Source: Dipteris shenzhenensis (Eukaryota > Polypodiophyta > Polypodiopsida > Gleicheniales). From it: DNA of 64,000 nucleotides. Under the pieces are notes generated by a model that worked only from the letters and a program-made list of their open reading frames with translations, was not told where the DNA came from and searched no databases. The stretch lies in the NCBI GenBank assembly GCA_047967505.1, contig CM106538.1, one strand, 5' to 3'. The position numbers and the translations under genes were made by a program. Each line of letters begins with the position of its first letter. The stretch's first letter is position 1. Below are positions 1 to 12,180 of the stretch, one piece after another.

Positions 1-1468
1 GCTATCTATCAGTATTTCAGATTCTATGATTGTGCATATTTAGGATGCAAGCACGTCGAAGGAGGCATGTGATACTTTGACAAAAATGTATAGCACAAAT
101 ATGCAAGCCAAGAAAATGCAGCTCAAGCAGGAGTTGCATAATGTGTGGAGAGAAAATATGAGCATCATTGACTACCACATGAAGGTGAAGAAGATTGCAA
201 ATGCACTTGCTTCCATTGGGTCGCTAGTGGAAGATGATGATTTAGTTTCTGTGACCTTGAATGGTCTAGGAAAAGACTATGGATAGTTCCATGAGAATTT
301 TCCTGATTTGGGGGAGTTGATTGCTCTTCTAATTTCTAAAGAGCAGAGAAATGGTGGTGCATCTTCTTCAGGAGGAACTTTAAAAGAAGCTGTCTTCTAC
401 TCAAATGCTGGAAGAGGTAGAGGCAGAGGTAGAGCAAGCCAATCTGCAAGTCATGGCAGAAATCAGAATATGTAACAAATTCAAGAAAACCATTCCTATG
501 GAGGACTTGGTAACCTTAGAGGTAGGGGGAGCCAAAGAGATTGTGGTGGATGGCAGAGAGGCCAAAATGCAAACAGCAATGTTGAATGCTACTACTGTGG
601 TAAAATGGATCATATGGCTAAAGACTGCTACAAAAAGCAGAATGACATCATGAATGAAAAATTACAGCAAGGCAATTATGCATCCTCTAGTAGATAGGGT
701 GATGACAAAAATGAGCATTTGTTTATGGTGTAGCACATGACCAATTTTGTAACAAGTGCAGAAGAAAGCAATGATGTGTGGTATGTTGACTAAGGTGCGT
801 CAAACCACATGATAGGTCATGCAGAATGGATGCAGGATGCAAGGAAAATGGAAAGACCAAGATTTGTGGAGACTGGTGATGATACTACACATCCTATTGT
901 GCAGATTGGTAAAATTCATTTGTTTATGCAGGATGGGAAAAATAAATACCTATTTGATGTATTTCATGTCCCGAATATCACCAAGAACCTGGTTTCTATT
1001 GGTCAAATGGTTGAGCAGGGCTTGTAGGTCAGATTTAATACTCATGGATGCTTTGTTGAGGATATGAAAAATAAAGGTCGCTTGATAGCAAAAGGGAAGA
1101 AGAAGGGCAGGATGTTTACATTGGATGCGGACATGCCTGAATTGAGTGCAGCAATGTTTGCACATGGGACCGGTGTAGTTGCAAATATTGATATCTGGCA
1201 TAAACGCATTGGTCATGTTAATGTATGACGACTTAAATTAATGCAGGCCTAAAATATTGTTGCAAGATTGCCTAAGTTCAAGGTTGTAGAAATGCATAAG
1301 GTATGTGAAGCCTACCAATTTGGAAAACAGGCAAGGCAACCATTTCCTAGACATGTTCAAGAGAGTAAGAGGCCATTGGAATTAATCCACTCTGATGTGT
1401 GGACTACTAAAGCTGCATCTATAGGAGGCTGTCATTATTTTGTCACTTTTATTAAGGTCCAATTAAGG
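1..1468 (+). pseudogene. Decayed Ty1/copia gag-protease-integrase fragment
   Basis: This is the front half of a copia polyprotein, entering from the left edge. A gag (UBN2-like) region covers about 77-400. A CX2CX4HX4C zinc knuckle lies at 587-628 (CYYCGKMDHMAKDC). The protease site should read D-S-G-A-S, but the Ser codon is a TAA (791-793) directly after the Asp codon. The GAG-pre-integrase segment (IWHKRIGH...) is at about 1190-1220, followed by the start of the integrase (LELIHSDVW) to about 1468, where similarity ends abruptly. Other in-frame stops occur near 285, 475, 697, 732, 1026 and 1227. Reverse transcriptase and LTRs are not visible. It is clearly non-functional. It differs from the copia element at 9.3-15.1 kb and lies on the opposite strand. 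Confidence 0.9.
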
Positions 1469-2463
1469 TGAAATTTGAAGTTGTAATTTGAATCTCGTGT
1501 TTGTCATGGCATTTTTGTACGTGAAAATAGAAAAATGTAGGCTTTGGTAGCATGAATCTTATCAGAGTTATAGATTGTGAGCTATGGATTTTAGAATACA
1601 ATGTACCCATCATGTTGTTTTGACTTACAAATCTGAATTTCAGTTTCTAGGCCCATTGAACATTTTGTTTACAAAATTGAATTTAGCACATAGCAATTTG
1701 AATTTCACACACAACACGTTGCATTCAACACATAGCACCTTGCATTTTGCACATAGTACTTTGCATTTAGCACTTAACCACACATTTGTATGGGGGGAGA
1801 GTAGTCACTTTTTCTCTCCAAAATTTATAAGGCCAAGGAACATGCCATTCCTTGGATCAAAGTCCATTGAAGAAGGCACAAATGACAAATTTGATAGAGG
1901 TGCAAAATAAAATTGATGACAATATACAAAGATTGTAATTCAAAAAAAGTAATATAAACTTTAAATTTTAGCATTAAGATAACTTGTTATTGTATTATAT
2001 AATTAGATAGTACTTTGCTCTTTGTTACTTATAAATAGCAATTTGAATTTAGACATGTTTTGTTTTTAGAAAATTAAATTTAGGAAATTGCAAACGGGCA
2101 ATTGCATGTGCAAGAGGCATCTCTAACCACTCTAGCTTATGTTGTGTTGATTCAACATACTTCTAATAGGTCAATTTTCAGGCTTTCTATGACAATGATG
2201 ATGTACCTTAAGAATGTCTTAATTAATGCAATTGATAAGACATATAGAATGCTCAGAGCTAAAGCCATAGAGTGCACGAGGCTTGTAGGAATGACTTTGG
2301 GCAAAGAGAATTGACAAAGGAGAGGGCAGAGCTAGAGAAAACAAACTTTCTATTAAACCAAGTCCTGAGTCATCCATACAAAGTTGTATTTCTATGAAGG
2401 GTGATGAATTGCCTTCTAAAGTGTCATCATTTATTTGTAGGTAGGTTTATGATATTACAAGAG
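1469..2463. other. AT-rich intergenic stretch with a short degenerate tandem repeat
   Basis: No coding similarity is recognised here. At about 1675-1770 a degenerate unit of roughly 25 bp, of the form 'TTGCATTTAGCACATAGCA', recurs four or five times. A similar word pair (AAATGCAAAGTRCTATRTGC) reappears at about 4020-4060. The rest looks like neutral AT-rich DNA. Confidence 0.5.
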
Positions 2464-2745
2464 AATGCTTATACTATCTTATACATCTTCTTCATGGCCT
2501 CGAGGCTTGATCTTCTTGTTGTCCTTATGCATGTTAGCGCTTCTATAGATGTTAAACATCAACACATATGTTATAGGATGCTTTTGATCCAATTGTACTA
2601 CATATTCAAAGTCTTGATTTCCAAGCTCCACATTACCCCACTTCTACAAGCAACATTTGGCATACATATTAACCGAGGTGTTACTAGTAAAAGGATTTCT
2701 TTCCAACCCCATTGTGGCAATCTGAGCCTCATCTGAGCATGTATT
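2464..2745 (-). pseudogene. PPR protein C-terminal remnant (last PPR plus E-type motif)
   Basis: The minus strand reads an end-of-PPR helix (QIATMGLERNPFTSNTSVNMYAKC, 2644-2730) and, one frame over, a segment like the E motif of plant PLS-class PPR proteins (G-NVELG...QLDQKHPITYVLMFNIYRSANM, about 2520-2640). Intact genes usually have roughly 100 or more residues between these two parts, so an internal deletion and a frameshift are evident. PPR proteins are organellar RNA-binding factors, and the E motif is typical of RNA-editing factors. Only about 90 codons survive and no start or upstream repeats are seen, so this is a dead fragment, possibly carried here by a transposon. Confidence 0.7.
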
Positions 2746-2835
2746 TGTTGACCTTTGTCTATGGATCCCTACTTTGGCACAATGATCTTTCCGAAGGCTT
2801 GAAGACAGTAAATCAAGGCTACATGTTCTTGCCAT

Positions 2836-4325
2836 TGCTCTTGATGTTTGGTAAGAATCATTGGAAACATCTTAGAATTTGCTAGACTCTTGGGAGGATA
2901 GAGACCCCTTTCTCACATGTGCCTACCTAGCCTACTTTATATAAAACTGCAAAGAGCCTACTTGCCTCCACTCCATGTAAAATTGCAAAGTCACCTAAAT
3001 CAAGCATACTAGCATAGTTTACATTAAATTAATGTAACTCGATACAACCTCACTAACTTTAACTAAACTAACTTAACCTAACCTATTCTAACCCTAACCT
3101 AGCCTAATGTTGAGCATGGCCACCATAGCCAGCTACCACAACTACCCCATTGCCATCCCTGGAAGCCTCTATGCATTCAGTTGTGCACTGATAGAAGAGG
3201 GCCGAAAGTAGGGAGAGAGGAGTCCCAAAGGGATGCTATCCACAAAGGCCGAGGAAAGTTCCTAAGAAGCATCAATAGATCAGTCAAGTAGAGAGCTAAG
3301 TGCAAGGAAGTCATTGAGCAGGGATGGTTGTCGCTAAGAGGGGAGGTAGGGGAGACTAGAGGGGAGGAGTCATGACAAGTGGATGACTTGGATCAGGAAC
3401 ATCCCAATTGTAAGGCTGGAGCACTCAGCTAAGCATCGTATGCTACAGCAAGCATAGGGGACAATGCAAGGCATGAAATGATAGCAATGAGAGAGAAATA
3501 GGTTGTGAGGAGGGAGGGGAGAGGAAGAGGTCGCGGAGGGGAAAGGGGGAAAGCCACCATCATCTATTAGCCTAGCATTGCCATCCTCTCATGCTGCTTT
3601 TTGAGCTACTCTCCATCATCGAAGGACCTGCACTTTCTAGGCCCTCTCTCAAATTGCCATAAAGGCACAGGGATATGGCACTGAGAGGAAGAGGGAGGTG
3701 TTGAGAGGGAAAGAGGGGGAGGTGCTGAGAGGCAAAGAGAGGACAAGGAGGCTGGAGGGCAAAGAGGTCGTGAGCGGCAGATCAAAGATAGAGGGAGGGC
3801 ACCATATATAGATAGATGCAATTATTTGAGCTTAGGTTAATCGCACACAATGCAATAACATTGCAGGTTAATTAGACAAGACGAAAAGCACATGGGACAA
3901 ATTAGTTTGATTTTCCATTAAAAGTTTGCTAGGGGCACATATTATGCTTAAACTACAAAATTCACATAGAAAATCTTCTTTGTCAATATAGCTACCTGCC
4001 TTGATCTAGTTGGCTACATGCTAAATGCAAAGTACTATATGCGAAATGCAAAGTGCTATGTGCCCAATTCAAATAATTGCTATGTGAAATTCTTAAAATT
4101 TTTAAAATAAACGTGTGGTTATATGATAACATTACAAAATTCAAATGAAACATAATCTATGTCAATATAGCTACTTGCCCAGATTAGCTAACAAGTATAT
4201 TAAGGTATAGTATAGTAACATCTTTAATTAATGTGGAGACTCATGGGAAAATAACAAATGTTTTGAAAGGAAAACTTCTACTACCTGACCATCATAGGAG
4301 GACATTACTTTGGGCTACACCTAAC
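2836..4325. other. Intergenic; purine-rich low-complexity tract
   Basis: No gene is recognised. About 3200-3560 and 3690-3800 are rich in GGAGAGG/GAGGG words on the plus strand. About 3060-3110 contains several TAACCTA/AACCCTAA words, too short and irregular to call telomeric. The end (about 3840-4220) is AT-rich. Confidence 0.5.
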
Positions 4326-4554
4326 TCACGGAAAGTATTTCTTTGTCAAACCACACCTGAGCATCGATTTGGGTGGCTTCTTCAACCTATCTATTCCTTC
4401 AACAAACACAATCGCCATTCCCTTATACAAGTGTGGTTCCGCATGACAATGGAAAAGCCAAGCGCCTGGGTTGGCTGTAATGAATCTGATGGCCGTCCAG
4501 CCATATGGAAACAAGGCCATGGTATTGCAGTGTGGTGGGTTCTTCAAGTTGAAG
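4326..4554 (-). pseudogene. Ascorbate oxidase (multicopper oxidase) last-exon fragment
   Basis: The minus strand encodes about 75 residues ending in a stop at 4326-4328 that match the C-terminus of plant L-ascorbate oxidases: [37 protein letters not shown]...EG. The HCHxxxH-x4-M type-1/type-3 copper ligands are all present. A possible splice acceptor (GGTAG) precedes it at about 4555. The enzyme would oxidise ascorbate in the apoplast, but only the third cupredoxin domain's tail is here. N-terminal ascorbate-oxidase exons lie on the same strand at 49.5-50.3 kb, in the order expected for one gene. The roughly 300-residue middle is not found between them. It is either the last exon of a transposon-split gene or an independent fragment. 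Confidence 0.8.
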
Positions 4555-5400
4555 CTACCAGCGTCAACTTGAGGAGCTTCTGGGTGTTGAGGAGGTGGAG
4601 TTGGAGGTCGGAGGAGGGGGGGGGAGGGAGGGAGGAGGGGGCAGTGAGAGGAGACGACAACACTAGGCAAGACTATATGTGGTGTCATTCTAGGCGAGGC
4701 TAAGGGGCAGAGATGTCGGCGGGGCAGCGGAGGATGGGTTGGGGATGTAGTTGAGAATGGCTAGCCTCGGTGACATTTTTGGGAGACTCCCATGCACATG
4801 TATCACCACCTAGTAGTTCTAGCCCGTCGGTTGGTTTGGCTTCAATAGAACGGAGAAAGATTCACTAAATGAATGTCGAGATTCTCCACCTTTATCGACT
4901 CCACGTAGTAACCATCCGCCTCTACCACCATCATTGTATGCCCCTGTGCACAAATAGAAAAGCTATGAAGTTTAAATATCAGCCATCCCATACATTAAAT
5001 CTCATCCATCCGATGAGGCCTTTCCTATTGATGGACTAAACATTAAATCCTAGCCATTCAATGTTACAAGAAATGTGTGCCAATTAAATCTTAGCCACCC
5101 AAGTGAATCTCTGACTAAGGATTAAATCTGAGACATCCAACTCAGTCCACACATGTGCTGACAAAAGATTAAATCTCAGCATTGGGTTTGTACATGCATT
5201 CGACTAATGCGTAAATCTCACGAGAGTAACTTGACCATCTGCGACTTGCTAGTGACCCACTTTGTTGGGTCTCAAGCAAGGGATCCTTAGGTTAAGGAGT
5301 AAAATTTAAGGTTTTAATTTACAAATCTAATGCATTTTACAAAATTATCAAATTGGATCTTTAGCATTACCTATAGTGGGGGAAAATGTTTTCAGTAACA

Positions 5401-5442
<42 letters not shown>

Positions 5443-6824
5443 CTAAAAGTTTACAAATTTGCAAATTTTCAAACCAAATCCCAATAAGCCCTAACAATGC
5501 CTTTATTTGGAAAAAAAATATTTTAAACCAATAGTGTGTGTGTGTGTGGAAATCACCCATTATATGATGACCTCTTATACCAACAAGATAACAACAAAAC
5601 TTTTATAAACACAACAAACATACCAATATCTAAATGCAAGTGACATAATTTAACAAAAAATGTGCTCTATGAATAAGTATACTTAGTATACTTCAAACGA
5701 TACATCTGAGAACAATGTATGAATATGTGAGAATATAATACATGCATAAGTTTTCTAGAGACAAAACCCCAAAGCCCACATAGTCCTTGTATCTTGAAAA
5801 GAACATAGAGGTGCTATGTGGTCTAATGATCCTAGCAACTCCTTAGGGTATGACACCACAAAATCCAAAGTGTATCCGTCCCCCAAAAAGTAGGTCACAG
5901 ATATGGACAAATAAACATAGAAACAAAGCCATATATGAGGTCCACCCATAAAGGGGCAACAAAATGAACTGCCCTAATAAAAAAAGCCTACATCTATTTA
6001 CTGCAGTCCCATGCGGGAGTCATTCACGGTTGTACTCTGGAGAGAAGTGCCGGATCACACCTATGGAAGGCAAATAAATCAAGTTAAAGGATTACAATTA
6101 CCAAACCAAAATACTTTTGCAACTCATCAGTTAGAATACTTATTGTGGGAGAACTGATAAGGTGTAAGAAATGATATATATATTCTCCATTTTCCCCACG
6201 AAAGAAAGCATTCCATCCTACATGCTCTTCATAACCCAAAAAGCACACAGAGATCTTCTGAGGTCCATAGGCTCTTGTAACTCACCGAGTAAGGATACGA
6301 TAGTATCTGAGGTGCATGTACCCACCAAAGAAATGATCTTCAACTTGGAGCTCCAACAAAAAACTCGAATCGGGAATGAATCTATAAGAAAAAATAATAT
6401 CAATCTTAAACACTTATCTATAGCCAAAATCAGTCTCACTTATTGTTGCGAAAAAAATAAAGCCACAAAAAGGATAGTTTATTCACCCAAGATAAGATGC
6501 AAACTCTAGCAAGTCAATCAATAGTTGTGGTATCATCGGAGTTGACCAATATCTGGGACCTGTATATTTCTAAATGTCAACAAATATATATTATTAAATA
6601 GGTCAGGTTAGCATTTAGCTATTAAACAAACATGTGCCTCTGATATTAGCAGCTGAGTCGGTGGTGAATGTGAATGATTCATCCATCCTACCATATTGCA
6701 ATAAAGATACATAGTGTCAGAGTATATACAGAGGAGAAAACCATTGGAATCGCCAAGCCATAAGATTTAGAGAATATACTATGCACTTTGTAATATTTCT
6801 AAAGACAATATGAATGGAATTTGG
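4555..6824. other. Intergenic with microsatellites; nothing coding recognised
   Basis: About 4600-4660 is a GGA/GGGA-rich run. A (TC)n microsatellite lies at about 5406-5439 and a short (GT)n at about 5531-5548. An open stretch on the minus strand at 6218-6439 has no family similarity I can name. The 3' end of the minus-strand Helitron presumably lies somewhere below 6825, but I cannot place a CTRR end with a hairpin. Confidence 0.5.
4970..5235. repeat. Degenerate tandem repeat of an 'ATTAAATCTCAGCCATCC' word
   Basis: The word (A)TTAAATCTCAGCCATCC and close variants occurs about seven times at irregular 30-60 bp spacing. It resembles an old, diverged minisatellite or the remnant of a subterminal repeat array. 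No terminal inverted repeats are visible around it. Confidence 0.55.
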
Positions 6825-8290
6825 TCACCAAAGAAAGTCAGAAGAGGGTTTGAAAGACAAAGAGCATACTTTAGCTTGTTGTTGTTGCCAATTGCAAAAC
6901 TTCCTTGTATACAACGTTGGTGGTAGAAACCATTTCTCCACCATCAGCATTGGCCTCACATGCATCACGTTGTGAAGGAATACCTTAACAGAATTTGATG
7001 ATCGGACACGTGAGAAAGCCACATACAACTGCCCATGACTAAACACTGCCGTCACCAAATATAAGCCAAGAATAGACATCATTTGGCCTTGTGATTTGTT
7101 TATTGTCATGGAAAATGCTAGTCGAACAAGAAATTGCCTCCTCCTCATTTTAAATGGAAGTTTTAAGCTACTGGGAAGGAAAGTAATCCTTGGAATGAAC
7201 ACTCTATCTCCAACATTGGCACCAGTCGTAATTTCAGCTTCTAACACCTTCATGTGGAATTCTTTTCATATCAATCGGGTCCCATTGCAGAGTCCTTGTT
7301 GAGGATTCAGATTCTGTAACAAAATGATTGGAGCATTCATCTTTAAAACCAATCGATAAGGTGGGTATCCACCTCCAAGATCAAGGATGTTCAGATACTC
7401 TATTGCATAATAGAAAGGATCTTCACTAGAGTTGATCACTGAATCTGCACTTAGATACTCTTTTTCATCCCCCGATATTGCCCTCAGTGTAGCATTATCG
7501 ATTACATCGACCTCAAGGTTTTGAGGTGCTAGAATAGCGCGGTCTCAAAAATATGGTGCATAATCCACAACCCTTACAAGTCCTTAATACACCCATTGAA
7601 TAAGGACTTCCATGGAGTTTGTATCTAAAAGCATTTTCAATCGAATTATGACATCACCTTCTTTTGTGCATTTGTTTATCCCATTTCCAATGTCCAAAAC
7701 CCATTGCATGAATTCATGCTCTGTTGAACTATCACCATTTTGGAGAACTCACATATTTTGTGTTGGCTTTAATACCTTAATGTATCTCCATAATTTTGAG
7801 TGGCATAACGTAGCATTAACAATCTCCTCTCATCTCGCCTTTGGAACCACTGGCAATACCTGTCTAAAATCTCCTCCTAACAATACCATCTTTCCACTAA
7901 AGAGCTTATCGTTTGACATGATATCTTGCAATGTTCGATCGAATGCTTCAAATGCAAACCGATGCGTCATTGGTGCCTCATCCCATATTATCAACTTATC
8001 CAACTTCAAAACATCTGCAAGTTGACTGTTGACCTTTAACATTACAAGTGCTAGTGGCATGCAAACCCAAAGGCATCTTGAATCGTGAGTGTGCTGTGCA
8101 TCCATTAGTTAAGAGCAATGCTGCAATCCCTGAAGATGCACATGCCAATGCAATATGTCCCTCACCACGTGATCGAGATAGCAAACAATTATATAGAAAG
8201 GTCTTTCCCGATCCTCTCGAACCATCAAGAAAGAAAACCTCACCAACATCTGCATATATCCTTGCCAAAATCTAATCAAATGTAACCTGC
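6825..8290 (-). pseudogene. Helitron PIF1-like helicase domain
   Basis: Superfamily-1 helicase part of RepHel. Walker A reads GSRGSGKTFLY (about 8205-8235; usually GPGGTGKT), Walker B is LIIWDEAPM (about 7960-7990), and [15 protein letters not shown] is at 7830-7876. The C-terminal motifs are LAFSMTINKSQGQ (about 7080-7120) and FSHGQLYVAFSRV (about 7010-7050). The arginine finger and Q-motif are therefore recognisable, but frames change near 8000-8105 and again between 7830 and 7253. Stops precede both the Walker A block and the final tail. The C-terminal tail after the last motif contains a poly-Gln stretch. It would unwind DNA during rolling-circle transposition. Confidence 0.9.
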
Positions 8291-9312
8291 TGACAATGAT
8301 TCAGGAAACTTTCCATCCGTTGGCCAATCTGTTCCTCTTTCTCAACATTGAACATTCTTTCTTCTTCCAATAAACCATTTGTAGCTGACAAATATGATTT
8401 GTCGGGTATTGGCAATCCATCAAACTCAGCCAACCTTCGTTCGTGCTAACGAAGAATGTGATCCACGTAAACCAGTGCCTTATTTATTACCACTACACAT
8501 CAGTCAATTACATTCCCCAAACTTGCTTCCAATGCGTGGAAGAAATCATCTGAAAGATCGGAGGAGAATGTTTCCCACAAAAGGCCAGGAGACATTGGCT
8601 CACAAAAAACCAAAAGTGTGACAAAGAGGTGTCTCAATTGTACACTATTTTGATAAAACACAGCCTCTTGCATACACACAAACCACTCATCATCACTTTC
8701 CAATAAAACCTCTGGCCACGCATGCTACCTTGAAAGTTAAAAAAACTTGCCCATCAAAAGTGCATAGCTCATAAAAAGACTTGCAACCCTTGCAAACGTT
8801 AAGCAACATATGCATGAAGTAGAGCTCTCTAGTAGATGGGGAAATATTATACATTCGACCAATGGTATTGCCCTGCTTTCTTCTAGTCCACTTTTTACCA
8901 CCTTTGTTCTAGACTAACTCGCTTGGAAAGTCACCATAGAGTAAATTATTTGAGTCATTGTGTAATTGATTATAAGTGAACCATTCTATGAGAGTAGTCT
9001 TTCTGTTTTGGTCTCTATCCACTATGTTCTGCATATCATCTCATCATCCCGAAATATAACGTTATTCATCATTGGAAGATGAACCTGCAACTTTTGGAGA
9101 TCTAGCTATTCATCATGCATAGCATACTCGTAAATCCGCCAGCACGCTTTTGATGCTGACACATACCGTGCATCTAAGTAGCTACTAATCTCATCGATGC
9201 CACCATTGATTGGGTTGTGCATTTGTCCTTGTCCTTCCACACAATTTATTTGCATCTTAATGGTTGCTCTATCATGGCCCTTGTATATGTATTTATACAA
9301 ATACTTGACTGC
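8291..9312 (-). pseudogene. Helitron RepHel central linker region
   Basis: This continues the Rep part on the far side of the copia insertion. The block KYLYKYIYKGHDRA ... DEISSYLDARYVSASKACWRIYEYAMHDE (about 9106-9312) is a hallmark of plant Helitron proteins. It is followed by degraded segments still recognisable as YGDFPSELV..KKWTRRKQGNTIGRMYNISPSTRELYFMHMLLNVCKGCKSFYEL (about 8760-8930). Several stops are present. No separate function can be assigned. Confidence 0.85.
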
Positions 9313-9317
9313 AGTAA

Positions 9318-10049
9318 TGTAAGAACATAATACAACGTCTGTGCTCAACAGATAACAGGATCTCGTATGCAAGAGAGAAAACAAGATAGTATGGAGAATC
9401 AAAAATTTGATTACTATAGAACTGATACAATAGATGGCGCTGCCTCCCAGCCATGCGCTCCTGTGAAAGAAGCTTCGATGGCATGTTGGAAACAATAGAA
9501 GATGGAGGCTGAATGCTAAGGAATCAAGGTTGCTGTAGCCAGTGATGAAATGGGCTTCACGGGCTTGCTCTTATATAGCCACCAGTCGTAGTCGGTTAGG
9601 CTCAATTGGGTGGCCGACCTAGTCCACCCAAAATGGTCGACTGGGGGTCAGTCCCAAAATAGGCCACCGACCATACGATAGAACCGGTGCGCAAAACAGA
9701 GCAACTAACCTATGGTCTCCGTTCGGTCCACAGCCATCCGGGATCATCTGAGGCTCCAAACGGGCCCCACAACCCGAGAGTGGGCTACCTCGAGAAATGC
9801 TCCGTCTACCCTCAGTGCGGTCAGTCAAGGGATGCCTTCCCACACTTGCATGTAGCCTAGTTGGCAGTGTGCCAACTCTATCTGAAGCCGTCCAACCATC
9901 AGGCCACACATGGCCCCCATCTGGTGTCTAAACCAGGACCTACCGGATAACCGAGCTACTCAAATGCCTTCTCCTCATATGGGGGGCTTACAAGTAGAGT
10001 TAGCTGGTTCCCGCGTAGTTACATGAGAATCGAGCATTGATATCTAACA
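9318..10049 (-). repeat. Copia 3' LTR
   Basis: It starts TGTAAGAACATA and ends ATATCTAACA on the plus strand, with TG/CA termini. The length of 732 bp is identical to the partner at 14386-15117. It lies downstream of RNase H on the coding strand. Confidence 0.95.
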
Positions 10050-10063
10050 CCCCCCCTCAATGT
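10050..10063 (-). other. Copia polypurine tract
   Basis: Directly inside the 3' LTR the minus strand reads ATTGAGGGGGGGTG, the typical plus-strand priming tract of plant copia elements. Confidence 0.85.
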
Positions 10064-10079
10064 CCACCCGCAAGCGAAC

Positions 10080-12081
10080 TTACTTTTTCGGCCCAATGCC
10101 AAGTCGATGAAGATGCCTCTCCAGCAGGTCTCTTCTAAGAGCCTTCGTGAAGATGTCCGCAGCATTCTCTGTAGTCGGACAGTACACCAAGTCGACCTCT
10201 CCATCCATGATCAGCTCGCGTACAAAGTGATATTGAATCTCAATGTGTTTTGTGCGAGCGTGGAACACTAGGTTCTTTGCAATCGCCATGCAACTCTGAT
10301 TGTCACGTGATAACTGTGTAGGCTTGTTCTGCATTGCACCCATGTCCCCTAAAATCCTCCTCAACCACACAGCCTCACAAGAAGCAAAGCATGCAGATTT
10401 GTACTCGGCCTTGGTAGAAGAAAGAGCAACTGTGGGTTGCTTCTTGCTGACCCATGACACAACTCCAGATCCAAGTGAGAAACAGTACCCTGTCACTGAT
10501 CTCCTGCTATCCGTCTCCTGCCCAATCCGAGTCATAGAATCCGGTCAAGATGTTGCCCTTGGTATAGGTGATGCCATAATCAAGTGTGCCTTTGATGTTA
10601 TTTCAGCACCTGCATCCCTGCCCTCCAATGGTTCTCCAAGGGCTTATTGGAAAACCTGCTAAGTACACCAGTTGCAAAGCTGATGTCCGGCCCTGTGTTG
10701 CACAGGTAGATCAAGCTGCCCACAAGCCTTCTGTACTTCACTTCATCCACTAGTGGTGATGAATCCTCGTTTGAGAGCTTCGTGTCAACCTCCATAGGGG
10801 TACCAACTGTTTTGCACTCAGCCATGCCAAATTCCTTCAGTATCTCTCCAGCTTACTTTAGCTGTGAAATGAAGATCTGTTTTGGCTCCTACTAAACTTC
10901 AATCCCCAACCAAAAATGCATCAGTCCGAGGTCTGTCATTTCAAACTCTCTTCCTAGCAAATGCTTCGTCTGCGAAATCTTCTCTTCATGGTTTCGTGTT
11001 ATGACAAGGTCGTCCACATAAAGGATCACGATCATACACCTGCCTCCTTCTCTGAAGATATACAAATTTGCATCAGATGGGCTCCTCTTGAACCTATTTT
11101 GCAGAAAGTAGTAATTAATTTGCTGGTACCACGCTTGTGGGGCCTGTTTCAGCCCGTAAAGTGCCTTCTTCAGTTTGTAGACTTTACCTTCTGAACCAGG
11201 GATCTCAAAACCTGGTGGTTGTTCCACGTATACCTCCTCCTTGAGATCTCCATTCAAAAAGGTGGATTTCACATTCATCTGAAACATGGGCCAACTTCCA
11301 TGGGCAGCTAAAGTCAAAACACTATGAATTGTGGTTAGTCGAGTTATGGGAGAAAAAGCTCGGGGGGGTCACTCATTATATGTAACCCTATCACGTGAGT
11401 TCAACAAAAGGATGTTTTTAATATCTAAATTTAACAAAAGTTAATTTACATAAGGGAGTATTTAAAACAATTTTCAAAAAAATTTACAGATTTGCATAGA
11501 AAAAGGGTACATTTTATTAATGAAAATTTTACAGATAAGGGATTTCAGAAATATGCCTTGAACGCACGTGATATAGAGGGTTTATACATAGTGACCCCCC
11601 CAAGAGAAAAAGTATCTTGATAATCAAAACCATGTACCTGTGCAAATCCTTTTGCCACAAGCCGAGCCTTATACTTATCCAACGTGCCTTCGGACTTGTA
11701 CTTGATCTTGTACACCCACTTGGTTCCGATTACCTTGCGCTTTGGTGGTCGATCCACAAGGTCCCAAGTGTTGTTCTTCATTATGGAGCCATACTCCGAC
11801 TGCACAGCCTCCATCCACCTATCATCGCCTTGTGCCTCTTCAAGACACTTGGGTTCATTAGCACGGATCACTTCTGTCATCAAAGCATAGTTGACCAAGT
11901 GTTCCTGCGCCCTTCTTTGCTCCTCTAATCTCTTGGACCGATGGTGTTCGGATGGTTCCTCCTCAATTACTGGAGGTTCTCTGCCATCCAAAAGCTGCTT
12001 TACCCACTTTGGGAATGGCCATTGCTGTTGTGGTTCTGCAGGCTCTTCTTCATCTTCTTTGTCTTGAATCCTCCCAAGCAC
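10080..12081 (-). pseudogene. Copia reverse transcriptase and RNase H, interrupted by a MITE
   Basis: RT begins near 11850 (DDRWMEAVQSEYGSIMKNNTWDLVDRP, GTKWVYKIK, KARLVAKGFAQ) and is cut at DTFS by the 245-bp MITE. It resumes at WPMFQMNVKSTFLNGDLKEEVYVEQPPGF and KALYGLKQAPQAWY, with the catalytic YVDD at 11009-11020. Stops or shifts occur near 10892, 10850 and 10560-10600. RNase H follows ([31 protein letters not shown]) to a stop at 10080. If the MITE and one duplication copy are removed, the frame across the MITE is open. RT-RH would copy the element's RNA into DNA. Confidence 0.9.
11359..11603 (+). mobile_element. MITE copy 1 (9-bp target duplication) in copia RT
   Basis: 245 bp, AT-rich, with G-rich imperfect inverted ends (CTCGGGGGGGTCACT ... 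AGTGACCCCCCCAA). The similarity of the two ends extends about 45 bp. It is flanked by the perfect 9-bp direct repeat GAGAAAAAG (11350-11358, 11604-11612). No coding capacity. A 9-bp duplication suggests mobilisation by a Mutator-like transposase. Removing it restores the RT frame. Confidence 0.9.
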
Positions 12082-12180
12082 CGTTGGGGAAGTTCGGTCT
12101 ACTGTTGGTGGCGGTACTAGATGGATATCCTAGTCTTGGTTGTCTGGGAAGGAAGCATCCTCCTCCAATTGATGCGGTTG

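Noticed and set aside
3055-3110. TAACCTA/AACCCTAA words suggesting an interstitial telomere
   Set aside because: Only a few irregular words with no run of the 7-bp plant telomere unit.
3606-3821. Minus-strand Ser/Pro/Leu frame of 71 codons
   Set aside because: Complement of a purine-rich tract; no similarity.
6171-6509. Plus-strand 112-codon and minus-strand 73-codon frames
   Set aside because: No family similarity, composition like neighbouring noncoding DNA; too weak to call a gene.
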